DNA of 29,916 bases, from positions 1-29,916 of the IMG/VR virus record IMGVR_UViG_3300036759_000109. One strand, given 5' to 3'. The notes beneath the pieces are model-generated. The model saw only the letters and a program-made list of their open reading frames with translations, was not told the DNA's origin and ran no database searches. Position numbers and translations under genes: made by a program. Shown here in pieces: positions 1 to 6,104 of the stretch; the stretch's first letter is position 1; each line of letters starts with the position of its first letter. Origin of the DNA: a virus.

Positions 1-20
1 GGCCCCCCAGACAACTAAGC

Positions 21-62
21 GGGCCCCGGAGCCCGTGCCTGGGTAACACGGGCCCGGGGCCC
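21..62 (-). terminator. Strong hairpin terminator after the secreted-protein gene
   Basis: The arms at 21-37 and 47-62 pair over 16 bp with one bulged A and enclose a 9-nt loop. The hairpin lies just past the stop codon of the minus-strand gene that ends at 84, so it is probably its terminator. There is no T-tract, so it could also act in both directions or simply stabilise the 3' end. Confidence 0.6.
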
Positions 63-83
63 GCCTCCGGGCCCCCTGGGCCT

Positions 84-893
84 CTAGGGAGCGAGCGAGG
101 TAGCGAAGTGGTCTCCTGCCTTGTTGAGCGTGCCCGCGTAGGCGTGCCCCTGGGCGTCAACGAGGCGCACAATGTTCCGTGTCCACGGCCCCCGGAAGTT
201 GCCGTGTACTCCGGCATAGTTGGTGAAGGTGGCCGCGCTCCATGAGAGGTACTTGGTGACGGCCGCCGGCGGAGCCGTGTAACCCACGGAATCAAACGGG
301 GTATTGCCGAAATCGCCCGTAACGCGGGCCTGGCGGAAGAGAAGCCCTGTGCCGATGAAGTAATGCCCATGGTAGCTGTCGCCCGCATCCGTGAGAGCCT
401 CAAAGACGATTTGCCCATGAGCCCGGTCATAATAGAGCGAAAGCCTTGCATGCTGCCTGTCAGGCCAGAGGCCAGAGTCTCCGGGGGTGCAAACCCCGGC
501 CGTGCATGTCTCCCCGTTCACAGAAGCATCGTTCTGTGAGGCTATGAGCGTGTGACCTTGGTACACGTTGATACCCGGGCTCCAAGGGTGATGCGGCCCG
601 CTCGTGTCGGTTGAGATCCCGAGAAGTACCGTCTTCCCCGTGGTGCTCTTGAGCGAGACGGAGCCCCCAACCCCGAGGTTGGTTGCAGCGAAGAGTCCCC
701 CGTTGCGGAGGAAGATCGTTCCTGCCGCGTAGCGGAAGTTCGCCCCGGTTACCGCGTGCCCTGTCTGGCCGGCGGAGCCGATCGGCGGGCCGGGCGTCTT
801 GATGGCGGTTGCCGCCGTGGCGGGCCCGGCCACGGTCACAACGGCGGCCAGGACTCCCGCAACGAGCGCGGGCGTGATGAGTCGTCTAAGCAT
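84..893 (-). CDS. Secreted protein of unknown function (possible lysogenic-conversion cargo)
   Basis: 269 aa. The first ~30 residues form a classical Sec signal peptide: MLRR, a hydrophobic Leu/Val/Ala stretch, then an Ala-rich cleavage zone near ATA-AT. The mature part is rich in Gly, Thr, Phe and Tyr, with alternating polar/hydrophobic segments suggesting a beta-sandwich, and has one close Cys pair (TCTAGVC) that could form a disulfide outside the cell. I do not recognise a family. The ATG at 893 is preceded by GGGGAGAGGA, a good ribosome binding site. It is the last gene on the left, beyond the integrase terminator, and has its own terminator at 21-62. This is typical of a moron (cargo gene expressed in the lysogen), or of a host gene if an attachment junction lies between it and the integrase. 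Confidence 0.75.
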   Translation of the reverse strand: MLRRLITPALVAGVLAAVVTVAGPATAATAIKTPGPPIGSAGQTGHAVTGANFRYAAGTIFLRNGGLFAATNLGVGGSVSLKSTTGKTVLLGISTDTSGPHHPWSPGINVYQGHTLIASQNDASVNGETCTAGVCTPGDSGLWPDRQHARLSLYYDRAHGQIVFEALTDAGDSYHGHYFIGTGLLFRQARVTGDFGNTPFDSVGYTAPPAAVTKYLSWSAATFTNYAGVHGNFRGPWTRNIVRLVDAQGHAYAGTLNKAGDHFATSLAP

Positions 894-913
894 GGTTTTG
901 TCCTCTCCCCATA

Positions 914-940
914 GGCAAGTATTGCCGAGGCGGCAAGTAT
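914..940. repeat. Direct repeat GGCAAGTAT x2 in the promoter region of the secreted-protein gene
   Basis: GGCAAGTAT occurs at 914-922 and 932-940, an 18-bp period, 21 bp upstream of the minus-strand start at 893. Read on the minus strand the copies give CATACTTGCC and AATACTTGCC, which also resemble -10 elements. It could be a tandem operator or part of the promoter; nothing in the sequence decides which. Confidence 0.35.
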
Positions 941-973
941 GGCAGAGGGGGAGGCTATCCGGAGGGATTTCGT

Positions 974-984
974 GCTAGTTAACC
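974..984 (+). promoter_or_regulatory. Repressor-type site GCTAGTTAACC
   Basis: A perfect copy of the 11-bp motif that recurs at 5596 and 10166, with near copies elsewhere. It lies in the gap between the integrase terminator and the secreted-protein gene, about 80 bp upstream of the latter. A weaker copy (CTTAGGTAACC) follows immediately at 983-993. It is probably a binding site for the L5-like repressor encoded at 4995-5483 (inference). Confidence 0.5.
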
Positions 985-1022
985 TTAGGTAACCGGCTTC
1001 ACGGAGAGTAGTCTAGGCATGA

Positions 1023-1069
1023 GGAAGGCCCCGGGCCGCATCGAGGGGGCACGCGGCGCGGGGCCTTCC
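1023..1069 (-). terminator. Terminator of the integrase gene
   Basis: GGAAGGCCCC at 1023-1032 pairs perfectly with GGGGCCTTCC at 1060-1069, with further G/C pairing inside. It lies 7 bp past the integrase stop codon and no gene crosses it. Confidence 0.65.
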
Positions 1070-1075
1070 GTTGGC

Positions 1076-2527
1076 TCAGCCGGGCAGCCTGGCTAGCCGC
1101 TCGTGGGCTTCTGAGTCCCACACAAACTCAAGCCACCAGCGCCAAGCATGATCGGAGATCCGGTATTGCCTCCGAAGCTCCACGCGGAGGCCCAGGCTCC
1201 TAAGCATCGTGTGACGCTCAGCCTTGTCTGAGCGCATCCAGCGCTCTTTGACGGTCTCCCCGGTCGGCTCCCAATCGGTAGAGCTTGCCGCTTCCTGAGC
1301 CTGCCGAAGCTGCGCCAAGCGGGCTTCAAGCCGGCTAGCCACCTTGGCGAAGCGCTCAGCCGAAACGTTGTGAGCAACGTATTGATTTTCAAGCTCGCTA
1401 AGCTCCCGCTCGGTTAGCTTGATCTCGGCCGTGTAGTCTTTGCCCGCACGAGCGCGCCTCTCGATTCCCCGCTTGCCGTAGTTGGAAATCAAGAGATCCT
1501 CTGTCATAGCCTCTAGTGCTTCGGTACGGATGCCGGGGAGGCTATGGGTGCCGTGATCGCGGTAATAATCGTTGTTGCCGTTGTGCTGATGATGAAACGG
1601 GTTATCGCATTCACCACAAAATGCAATCCGTAGCATCATATGGAAGTTGGGCGAAGTCTTCCAATATCTCCGCCTCTCATCAAGCGCCTCTTGCAAGAGT
1701 GTCCACTCATGCAAAGTAATAAGGGGCTCTTCTGTCATCATGATTGGGCTGCCTTCGGCATCCAAGACTGAATGCCCGTTGTGCTGTAGCTCTCCAAGCA
1801 ATGCACGGGAGGCGAGGATTTTGCGGAGGCTTGAGGCTCGCCAAACCGGGCCGCCATACGGGGCCGGGATTCCCTCATCCGTAAGGCGCTCACAAACTTT
1901 GTCTTGTGTCATGCCATCTATGATCTCATTGATAAAGCGGCGCGCTATCGGGGCGGTATCGGGGTTTTGGTAAATCCGGTCGCTTCCGTCTTTGCGCATA
2001 TAGCCGTACTTTGGCCGGCCTGAGCCCATGCGGCCCAAGACGCGGAGCTTTTCGGCTGCCTCCGCTCTCCGCTCTCCGATGCGCTCCCGCTCAAACTGAG
2101 CAAACGAAACGAGGATATTTGCAACCATCCTCCCGGCCGGGGTGCTTAGGTCTATGCCTTCGCTAACGCTTATGAGAAGCTTTTCATGGACATTGGCCCA
2201 TTTGACGAAATCCGCGAAATCGAAAAGCGACCGGGTAAGGCGGTCAAGCTTCGGGACTATAAGCACGTCCCATTGCGCGATCTTAGCTGGCTCCGTAAGC
2301 CAGGGGCCTAGCTCTTCCCGTTCAAAGGGGCTTATGGCTCCGGATACGTCGTTGTCAAAAGCTATGTGTATGAGCCTGTCACCGCGGAGCTTGGCGCTAA
2401 GCTCTATCGTCTCATACTGCCGCTCTTTGCTCGTGCTAGTATCTTTGTCACGGCTGAGCCGGCCTCCGCCTAGTGCTCTCATGACGCTTACGCTAGTCAA
2501 CCTCGGGCCTCCCGTCTCGTAGGACAC
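1076..2527 (-). CDS. int: Large serine integrase (Bxb1-like phage integrase)
   Basis: 483 aa from the GTG at 2527. Large serine recombinases cut attP and attB through a Ser-DNA link. The N-terminal resolvase domain begins MRALGGGRLSRDKDTSTSKE, closely resembling Bxb1 integrase; Ser25 is the likely nucleophile. The catalytic arginine segment is KLDRLTR (93-99) and the dimer helix with SFAQFERERIGERR follows. A recombinase domain (~165-290), a zinc-ribbon-like segment (CGEC at 304-307) and a coiled coil (~365-410) come next. The ATG at 2482 would put Ser at residue 10, as in Bxb1, so the true start may be there; neither start has a clear Shine-Dalgarno. The zinc ribbon is odd: only one Cys pair is present and the second pair is replaced by Asp/His. 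The gene ends at its own terminator. Confidence 0.95.
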   Translation of the reverse strand: MSYETGGPRLTSVSVMRALGGGRLSRDKDTSTSKERQYETIELSAKLRGDRLIHIAFDNDVSGAISPFEREELGPWLTEPAKIAQWDVLIVPKLDRLTRSLFDFADFVKWANVHEKLLISVSEGIDLSTPAGRMVANILVSFAQFERERIGERRAEAAEKLRVLGRMGSGRPKYGYMRKDGSDRIYQNPDTAPIARRFINEIIDGMTQDKVCERLTDEGIPAPYGGPVWRASSLRKILASRALLGELQHNGHSVLDAEGSPIMMTEEPLITLHEWTLLQEALDERRRYWKTSPNFHMMLRIAFCGECDNPFHHQHNGNNDYYRDHGTHSLPGIRTEALEAMTEDLLISNYGKRGIERRARAGKDYTAEIKLTERELSELENQYVAHNVSAERFAKVASRLEARLAQLRQAQEAASSTDWEPTGETVKERWMRSDKAERHTMLRSLGLRVELRRQYRISDHAWRWWLEFVWDSEAHERLARLPG

Positions 2528-2539
2528 ACTTGGTACGAA

Positions 2540-2572
2540 GACTATACTCCTACCCGTAGGAGTGTACTAGTC
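2540..2572. promoter_or_regulatory. Dyad upstream of int: promoter/operator and candidate attP core
   Basis: ACTCCTAC-CC-GTAGGAGT (2546-2563) is a perfect 8-bp inverted repeat around CC, extended by GACTA (2540-2544) and TAGTC (2568-2572). On the minus strand a TATAGT -10 box lies at 2546-2541, 13 nt before the GTG of int, so the dyad falls in the promoter spacer. An imperfect dyad around a 2-nt core beside int is also what a serine-integrase attP looks like. The two roles are not exclusive; both are inference. Confidence 0.45.
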
Positions 2573-2603
2573 CTACTAGCATCTTCCCAGGTAGCCGGGC
2601 CTC

Positions 2604-3356
2604 TTAGTCCTGGCCGGAGCCCTCAGGCGCGGGCCCGCCATCCTGCTCCGAGGCCCGCTCCAAGGCGTCTAGGCGCTGCCTCACGGGCTCGTACATATCC
2701 GGCATCTTTTCCCGCGTCTCAGCTATTGGCATCCATCGCACATCGGCCAAGTCTTCGGGATCTCCGGGCTTAAGATCTCCCTCAGCCTGGGCCCACACAT
2801 AAGACATGAGGCGGGCCGTCCGGGGATGAAGCCGGCGGCCGATAAGCTCCGTCTTCGTAACCCGGAGCCCGGTCTCATCCAGCACACGGCGGGAGGCGGC
2901 ATCATGGAGCGATTCTCCCGGGTTGATCTCGCCCCCGGGGAAGGTGAACGGGGGCACCTTGTCGCGCCGCTCCGCAACCACGACGCTAGAGCCGCTCGTG
3001 ACGATCGCTAGCACGACGTTCTGAGGCTCAGGCAAGCTCGTTGGGTCCGTCACTGGGTTTCCTCTTTCTCTGGCCGCTTTCATGATCTGGCTTGCACGGG
3101 GCCGGCTCACGCCAAGGAAGGCGGCAAGCTCCGCGGTCGTCAGTTTGTATTGATCTTGCAAGTATGCCGCGAGCCAGCCTCTAAACGCGGCCGTCTCTGA
3201 CTGTAGCTCAAGGATCTTGGCTCGGAGAGCCTCAACGGCGGCCCAGGCTTGCGCCGCATCCGGGCTTGCCTGTATCGCGGCACACGCAAGCGCAAACGCT
3301 TCCTCTAGCCGCTCAAGTTGCCCCTCCGGGGTTGTGCCCTTCCGGTAGCCCGTCAC
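2604..3356 (-). CDS. HTH-NUDIX fusion protein
   Basis: 250 aa from GTG. The N-terminal helical part carries a helix-turn-helix (about residues 74-95, TTAELAAFLGVSRPRASQIM) and the C-terminal half is a NUDIX domain (about 112-225). The NUDIX box starts at G142: G-x5-E148, R156, then R157 where the canonical motif has Glu, then V-L-D160-E161-T-G163-L. The replaced Glu and Asp-for-Glu make hydrolase activity uncertain, although E148 and E161 remain. It probably binds DNA and a nucleotide-like ligand. Established context: Pif of the Streptomyces element pSAM2 is a NUDIX-motif immunity protein, so a role in immunity is conceivable here (inference). It is transcribed toward the integrase with its own promoter, and its start appears leaderless. 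Confidence 0.85.
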   Translation of the reverse strand: MTGYRKGTTPEGQLERLEEAFALACAAIQASPDAAQAWAAVEALRAKILELQSETAAFRGWLAAYLQDQYKLTTAELAAFLGVSRPRASQIMKAARERGNPVTDPTSLPEPQNVVLAIVTSGSSVVVAERRDKVPPFTFPGGEINPGESLHDAASRRVLDETGLRVTKTELIGRRLHPRTARLMSYVWAQAEGDLKPGDPEDLADVRWMPIAETREKMPDMYEPVRQRLDALERASEQDGGPAPEGSGQD

Positions 3357-3363
3357 AACGCCA

Positions 3364-3392
3364 AGTGTAGGGGCGGGCTAACTGGCTGGCCA
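3364..3392 (-). promoter_or_regulatory. Leaderless promoter of the HTH-NUDIX gene with an overlapping operator-like site
   Basis: On the minus strand: TGGCCA as -35 (3392-3387), 17-bp spacer, TACACT as -10 (3369-3364), then 7 nt to the GTG at 3356. Transcription would therefore start at the initiation codon. The spacer begins with GCCAGTTAGCC (3386-3376), a 9/11 match to the dispersed GCTAGTTAACC motif, placed where a bound repressor would block polymerase. Confidence 0.45.
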
Positions 3393-3572
3393 GGAACGCG
3401 GCCGTAAGCCCCGTCTTGCGTGTCGCGTTAGATCGGGGTTACAGTCTTCGTAAGTGCCCTCTTGCCGTAGGGTGCGGGCCCTGTAGATGCCGGGCACGCG
3501 GGGCACCCCGTCAGGACACGGGCCCTCAGGGAGAAGGGATAAGCCCCCGTGCGAGGGATCGGCCACGGCGGT

Positions 3573-3605
3573 AACCCTGGCCCCTACAGGGGCGGGGCCA
3601 GGGTT
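3573..3605 (+). terminator. Perfect 12-bp hairpin upstream of the small gene at 3637
   Basis: AACCCTGGCCCC (3573-3584) pairs with GGGGCCAGGGTT (3594-3605) around a 9-nt loop. No T-tract follows. Nothing convincing lies between 3393 and 3572 apart from other G/C-rich short hairpins. A hairpin directly before the ribosome binding site is a recurring arrangement in this region, so it may shape the mRNA leader rather than end transcription. Confidence 0.5.
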
Positions 3606-3636
3606 GCGCCTCACGGATGCAAGAGAGGGGAGACCA

Positions 3637-3864
3637 ATGGCAAACCGTGAAGCGCCCCAAACTACTACTCTGCGCGAAGCTCCCCGGAGGGGTGCTAGCG
3701 GGGCACGTAGCGAGGCGTGCCCTATTGCGGTTGAAAGGCAATCTTTGGATGCCTACTCGCTGCCTCACGATGCGTTGGCGTTGCTCACTTGGCTGAGTCG
3801 CCAGCCAATATCCCCGAACGACTGGGAAGCCATACAAGCCGCTCTACGTAACGGGGAGATCTGA
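3637..3864 (+). CDS. Small protein of unknown function
   Basis: 75 aa beginning MANREAPQ. The start at 3637 is chosen because GAGAGGGGAGA precedes it; an upstream in-frame extension to 3487 runs through the hairpin and looks non-coding. The first half is polar and Arg/Thr-rich. The C-terminal half (ALALLTWLSRQPISPNDWEAI) is predicted to be two amphipathic helices. No family recognised. First gene of the rightward group. Confidence 0.6.
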   Translation: MANREAPQTTTLREAPRRGASGARSEACPIAVERQSLDAYSLPHDALALLTWLSRQPISPNDWEAIQAALRNGEI

Positions 3865-3877
3865 CACACACGGCGGA

Positions 3878-3923
3878 AGCCCCCGGGCATGGCTAGCGGG
3901 GAAGCGAAACCAAGCCCGGGGCT
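3878..3923 (+). terminator. G/C hairpin between two plus-strand genes
   Basis: AGCCCCCGGGC (3878-3888) pairs with GCCCGGGGCT (3914-3923) with one bulged C. It follows the stop codon at 3864 and precedes the ribosome binding site of the next gene, and is likely a terminator or 3'-end stabiliser. Confidence 0.45.
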
Positions 3924-3953
3924 CCCGTTGAAACCCGGAAGGGGTTAACAGAC

Positions 3954-4712
3954 GTGAGTTCACCTGCATACACATACAAGCCAAACGGAAGCGGAGCGGT
4001 GCCCGCCCCCGACGATCGCATAGAGCTTCATCCTAAGATCATGGACGGCTCAATACTTATCGGCCCTCCGAAGCTCACGGCCTCCCCAGCGCCCCCGGCC
4101 GGCCCGGATCTCCCCGCAACGGGGCTCCCGGAGCCGGGCAGAGGCAGGGGCAGGCACGGACGGAAGCACTGGCAGCCATGGCATTACATAGCGGTCGTTG
4201 TCGGGGTGATCACCATAGGGCCGCTCGCGGGCATTGGGGTTATTGCCTTGCTACAAGGATGGCAGGCACCCCCGGCCGCCACGGCGGCACACTCGCCAAG
4301 CCCAAGCCCAAGCCCAAAGCCCAGGCCGTCATACGATCTCGGCGGGTACCGCTCCGCCATCACGGGCAATGCCCGCCAGACCTTCGCCTCGGCTCTCGCC
4401 AAGGTGCAAGCCGACAGCAAAGCCGTTGACTTCTCTTCGGCCGGGGTTGACGCCCCGAAGCTTGCCGATGCTGCCCGCGCCTGGCTCAGGGAATTGAGGG
4501 CAACCAACCCGCCCCCGGCTGCCCGCGCGGGGAAGCTCGCCTACATCAATGCGGCAACGCTCGGGAGGCGGGCCGCCTGGGCGATACACAACGCCCTCGT
4601 CTCATCCAATCTCGGCCTCTATCAACACGGGGCCGATCTCGCCAACCGGGCCTCTTCGGCGCTCTCCCGCGCGCCCGGGGCCCCTTCCGGGGGCGGGCCG
4701 TCCGGGAGTTAG
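3954..4712 (+). CDS. Single-pass membrane protein with a helical outer domain
   Basis: 252 aa from GTG, with GGAAGGGG 9 nt upstream. Residues 1-75 are a Pro/Gly-rich cytoplasmic segment ending in a basic stretch (RGRGRHGRKH). Residues ~78-100 form one transmembrane helix, followed by a Ser-Pro/Lys-Pro linker (SPSPSPSPKPRP) and an Ala-rich helical domain (~128-240) that would lie outside the cell. By the positive-inside rule the N-terminus stays in. No enzyme motif is visible. Membrane-anchored outer domains near a repressor are often lysogen-expressed surface or superinfection-exclusion proteins, but that is only an inference. Confidence 0.75.
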   Translation: MSSPAYTYKPNGSGAVPAPDDRIELHPKIMDGSILIGPPKLTASPAPPAGPDLPATGLPEPGRGRGRHGRKHWQPWHYIAVVVGVITIGPLAGIGVIALLQGWQAPPAATAAHSPSPSPSPKPRPSYDLGGYRSAITGNARQTFASALAKVQADSKAVDFSSAGVDAPKLADAARAWLRELRATNPPPAARAGKLAYINAATLGRRAAWAIHNALVSSNLGLYQHGADLANRASSALSRAPGAPSGGGPSGS

Positions 4713-4740
4713 GCCCCTTCGACCGGACACCCGCCCCAGC

Positions 4741-4873
4741 GAGCCCCGCTCCCGGTTACCCTCCGTTGAAGCCCTTACCCCGTGTGACGTGGGAAAACAT
4801 GGCTTCCGGAGAGGCTCCCGTGGGGGTAACATGCCCCCGGGAGCGTTCAACAGTCCAACCGGGAGCGGGGCTC
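4741..4873 (+). ncRNA. Structured RNA element that can sequester the next ribosome binding site
   Basis: GAGCCCCGCTCCCGGTT (4741-4757) is perfectly complementary to 4857-4873 (17 bp). Inside it GTTGAA (4765-4770) pairs with TTCAAC (4846-4851). Within that, GCTCCC (4814-4819)/GGGAGC (4839-4844), a 2-nt bulge and GGGGG (4822-4826)/CCCCC (4834-4838) form a third stem with a 7-nt loop; GGAA/TTCC (4792-4795/4804-4807) may add a small arm. The 3' strand of the outer helix holds the GGGAGCGGGG that would serve as ribosome binding site for the ATG at 4878. Riboswitch-like leader, attenuator or plain terminator are all possible. No known riboswitch class is recognised. Confidence 0.5.
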
Positions 4874-4877
4874 ATCT

Positions 4878-5171
4878 ATGCGTATCATCATGAGCAGAGG
4901 GCCGGCGGCCTTCATGATCGGCGGGGCCTTGGCCCTAGGTTGCCTCTGGCTAGGCGGCAGGCTCCGCGAGGAAGCGAAGTTTAATGCCCAGCTTCTAGCC
5001 CTCGTTGCCGAGAGGCTCACTGTCCGCTATGTCAGGCGGGAGCCGGATGAGATTGTCTCCGTCACTGGCGAGCCTGGGCACGAGCCACCAACCCTCAGGC
5101 GTGGAGCGATCGTAAACGATGATCCGGCCCAAGGGGGCCTCTTCGTCAACGGCCGCGAGCAAGCGGTCTAG
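4878..5171 (+). CDS. Possible small membrane protein overlapping the repressor gene antisense
   Basis: 97 aa from the ATG at 4878; a second in-frame ATG lies at 4890. Residues ~8-28 form one hydrophobic segment (PAAFMIGGALALGCLWLGG), followed by a charged amphipathic stretch. The ribosome binding site lies within the 3' arm of the structured element just upstream. From 4995 on the frame runs antisense to the repressor gene (177 bp shared), so the C-terminal half may be a by-product of that gene. Either a genuine convergent overlap or only the first ~40 codons matter. Function unknown. Confidence 0.4.
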   Translation: MRIIMSRGPAAFMIGGALALGCLWLGGRLREEAKFNAQLLALVAERLTVRYVRREPDEIVSVTGEPGHEPPTLRRGAIVNDDPAQGGLFVNGREQAV

Positions 5172-5483
5172 GGCCCGGCATAGCCGCGCGTCCGTAGGGG
5201 AGAGCTTCTCGCCCTGTAGGCGCTTACTGCCCGCTTGCAGCATGTAACGGAATTGGCTTTGGTTGTGCTCTGGCAGGATACCCCGGGGCACGATGCCCGC
5301 ATGGGAGAGCCGGCGGGGGCCGAAGCCTAGTGCCCGCGCCTTTTTGGAGACGGCCGCAACGGATACTTTGCTACCGCCAAGCTCCTTGTTGAGCTTGGCT
5401 ATCTCCGCAAACGGCACCCCCGCCCTGAGCAGCGCCTTGAGGCGTGCCGTGGGCATCCAGACGGCTTGAGCCCTTCCCGCCAT
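4995..5483 (-). CDS. Immunity repressor, L5/Bxb1 type (probable)
   Basis: 162 aa from the ATG at 5483, chosen because GGGAAGGGGTGG lies just upstream; an ATG at 5579 would add 32 unnatural-looking residues. The N-terminus carries a helix-turn-helix (~14-45: RLKALLRAGVPFAEIAKLN, then VSVAAVSKKARALG). The C-terminal half (FRYMLQAGSKRLQGEKLS, then GRIIVYDRSTPEGWWLVPR and LIRLPP) matches my memory of the conserved C-terminal region of actinobacteriophage cluster A repressors. Such repressors bind asymmetric operators plus many dispersed 'stoperators' as monomers and keep the lysogen silent. Two such motifs lie just upstream of the gene and others are scattered through the window. Assignment is by sequence resemblance from memory. 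Confidence 0.7.
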   Translation of the reverse strand: MAGRAQAVWMPTARLKALLRAGVPFAEIAKLNKELGGSKVSVAAVSKKARALGFGPRRLSHAGIVPRGILPEHNQSQFRYMLQAGSKRLQGEKLSPTDARLCRALDRLLAAVDEEAPLGRIIVYDRSTPEGWWLVPRLASDGDNLIRLPPDIADSEPLGNEG

Positions 5484-5551
5484 GCTGCCACCCCTTCCCG
5501 CGCGGAAGCCTAGCATGCACGGTCCTGGCCAGGGCAACCGCGGAGCCAAAA

Positions 5552-5568
5552 AAACTTTGAGAAAGTTT
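5552..5568 (-). terminator. AT-rich hairpin plus T-tract in the repressor leader
   Basis: AAACTTT-GAG-AAAGTTT is a perfect 7-bp inverted repeat. Read on the minus strand the 3' arm runs into seven consecutive T residues, the layout of a weak intrinsic terminator or attenuator between the operator pair and the ATG at 5483. It stands out in an otherwise G/C-rich region. Confidence 0.4.
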
Positions 5569-5580
5569 GGCGAAACCATT

Positions 5581-5606
5581 GCTAGTTAACTCACTGCTAG
5601 TTAACC
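5581..5606 (+). promoter_or_regulatory. Paired repressor-type sites upstream of the repressor gene
   Basis: GCTAGTTAACT at 5581-5591 (10/11) and GCTAGTTAACC at 5596-5606 (11/11) lie in the same orientation, 15 bp apart. They sit between the repressor gene (leftward) and the rightward small-gene group, the usual place for autoregulation plus early-promoter control. I cannot fix the promoter boxes confidently. Confidence 0.55.
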
Positions 5607-5780
5607 TGTATCTAGACAGCTAAACAGGGGGCCGGGAGAGCCCCCCGGAGGCCGACCGTTAGGAGACCTTCGGGGCCGCGAGCTAAGGCGAGACGCTGAA
5701 AACCCGGTTAAGGCCCAAAGAGACCCAAGGGCTAACCTAGTGAATCGGATAACAGAAGCCAGCAAGATTTGACTTGTGAG
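5607..5780 (+). other. Gene-free leader region with a GC hairpin
   Basis: Between the operator pair and the first leader cassette no open reading frame with a start site is convincing. GGGGGC (5627-5632) and GCCCCC (5640-5645) form a hairpin 20 bp after the operators that could attenuate rightward transcription. TTGACT at 5769-5774 resembles a -35 box, but no good -10 follows at the right distance because a hairpin starts there. Confidence 0.3.
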
Positions 5781-5840
5781 GAAGCGGCACGGAGCCCAGG
5801 CCCCGCGCCGCTTCTGCTCAATTCAAACAAGGAAGGTGGC
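5781..5840 (+). promoter_or_regulatory. Hairpin-leader cassette A
   Basis: GAAGCGGC (5781-5788) pairs with GCCGCTTC (5807-5814), followed by TGCTCAATTCAAACAA and the ribosome binding site GGAAGGTGGC. The left arm and the TTCTGCTC tail are shared with the cassette at 6311, and the overall plan with 7010. Confidence 0.5.
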
Positions 5841-5844
5841 AACC

Positions 5845-6102
5845 ATGATGGCTAAGAGCATACCCAACTATGCGGGCCTTCGCTCTTGGACGCGGGCCCG
5901 GAGCACGGGCACACAAGTTGGCGTCTATGATGGAGAGCCGGCGGGAATGGACACGGCCGGGGGTCGTTGGCAAACCGTCTGTGAGCCACACGGCAACATC
6001 ATTTCGCATCGGACGCTAGCCTTGGCGCTCTCGTTTCGCTCATGCCCGGAGGAATGGTGCGATCGTTGCTCCGGGGCTGAGCCCGAAGAGCCGGGGGTCT
6101 AG
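5845..6102 (+). CDS. Small cysteine/histidine protein, probable zinc binder
   Basis: 85 aa beginning MMAKSIPNYAGLR; the start follows GGAAGGTGGC at a normal distance. The pattern VCEPHG and then CPEEWCDRC near the C-terminus gives four Cys and one His well placed for one zinc site. Small proteins with the pattern W-x-x-x-C-x-x-H-G and P-x-x-W-C-x-x-C recur in actinobacterial phages and integrative elements (from memory); their function is unknown. The next gene starts 2 bp after the stop codon, so the two are co-transcribed. Confidence 0.75.
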   Translation: MMAKSIPNYAGLRSWTRARSTGTQVGVYDGEPAGMDTAGGRWQTVCEPHGNIISHRTLALALSFRSCPEEWCDRCSGAEPEEPGV

Positions 6103-6104
6103 CC

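Noticed and set aside
84-893. Tail fibre or endolysin-related protein
   Set aside because: It has a Sec signal peptide and its own terminator and lies apart from the late operon.
3378-3614. Leftward 78-codon frame upstream of the NUDIX gene
   Set aside because: Arg/Pro/Gly composition, no ribosome binding site, runs through the promoter and a perfect hairpin.
5581-5606. GCTAGTTAAC repeats as attachment-site core
   Set aside because: The motif is scattered at many places and near promoters, which fits operators better than a single recombination site.
5617-5760. A second small structured RNA in the leader downstream of the operators
   Set aside because: Only one short GC hairpin is convincing; no tRNA-like or multi-helix architecture could be closed.
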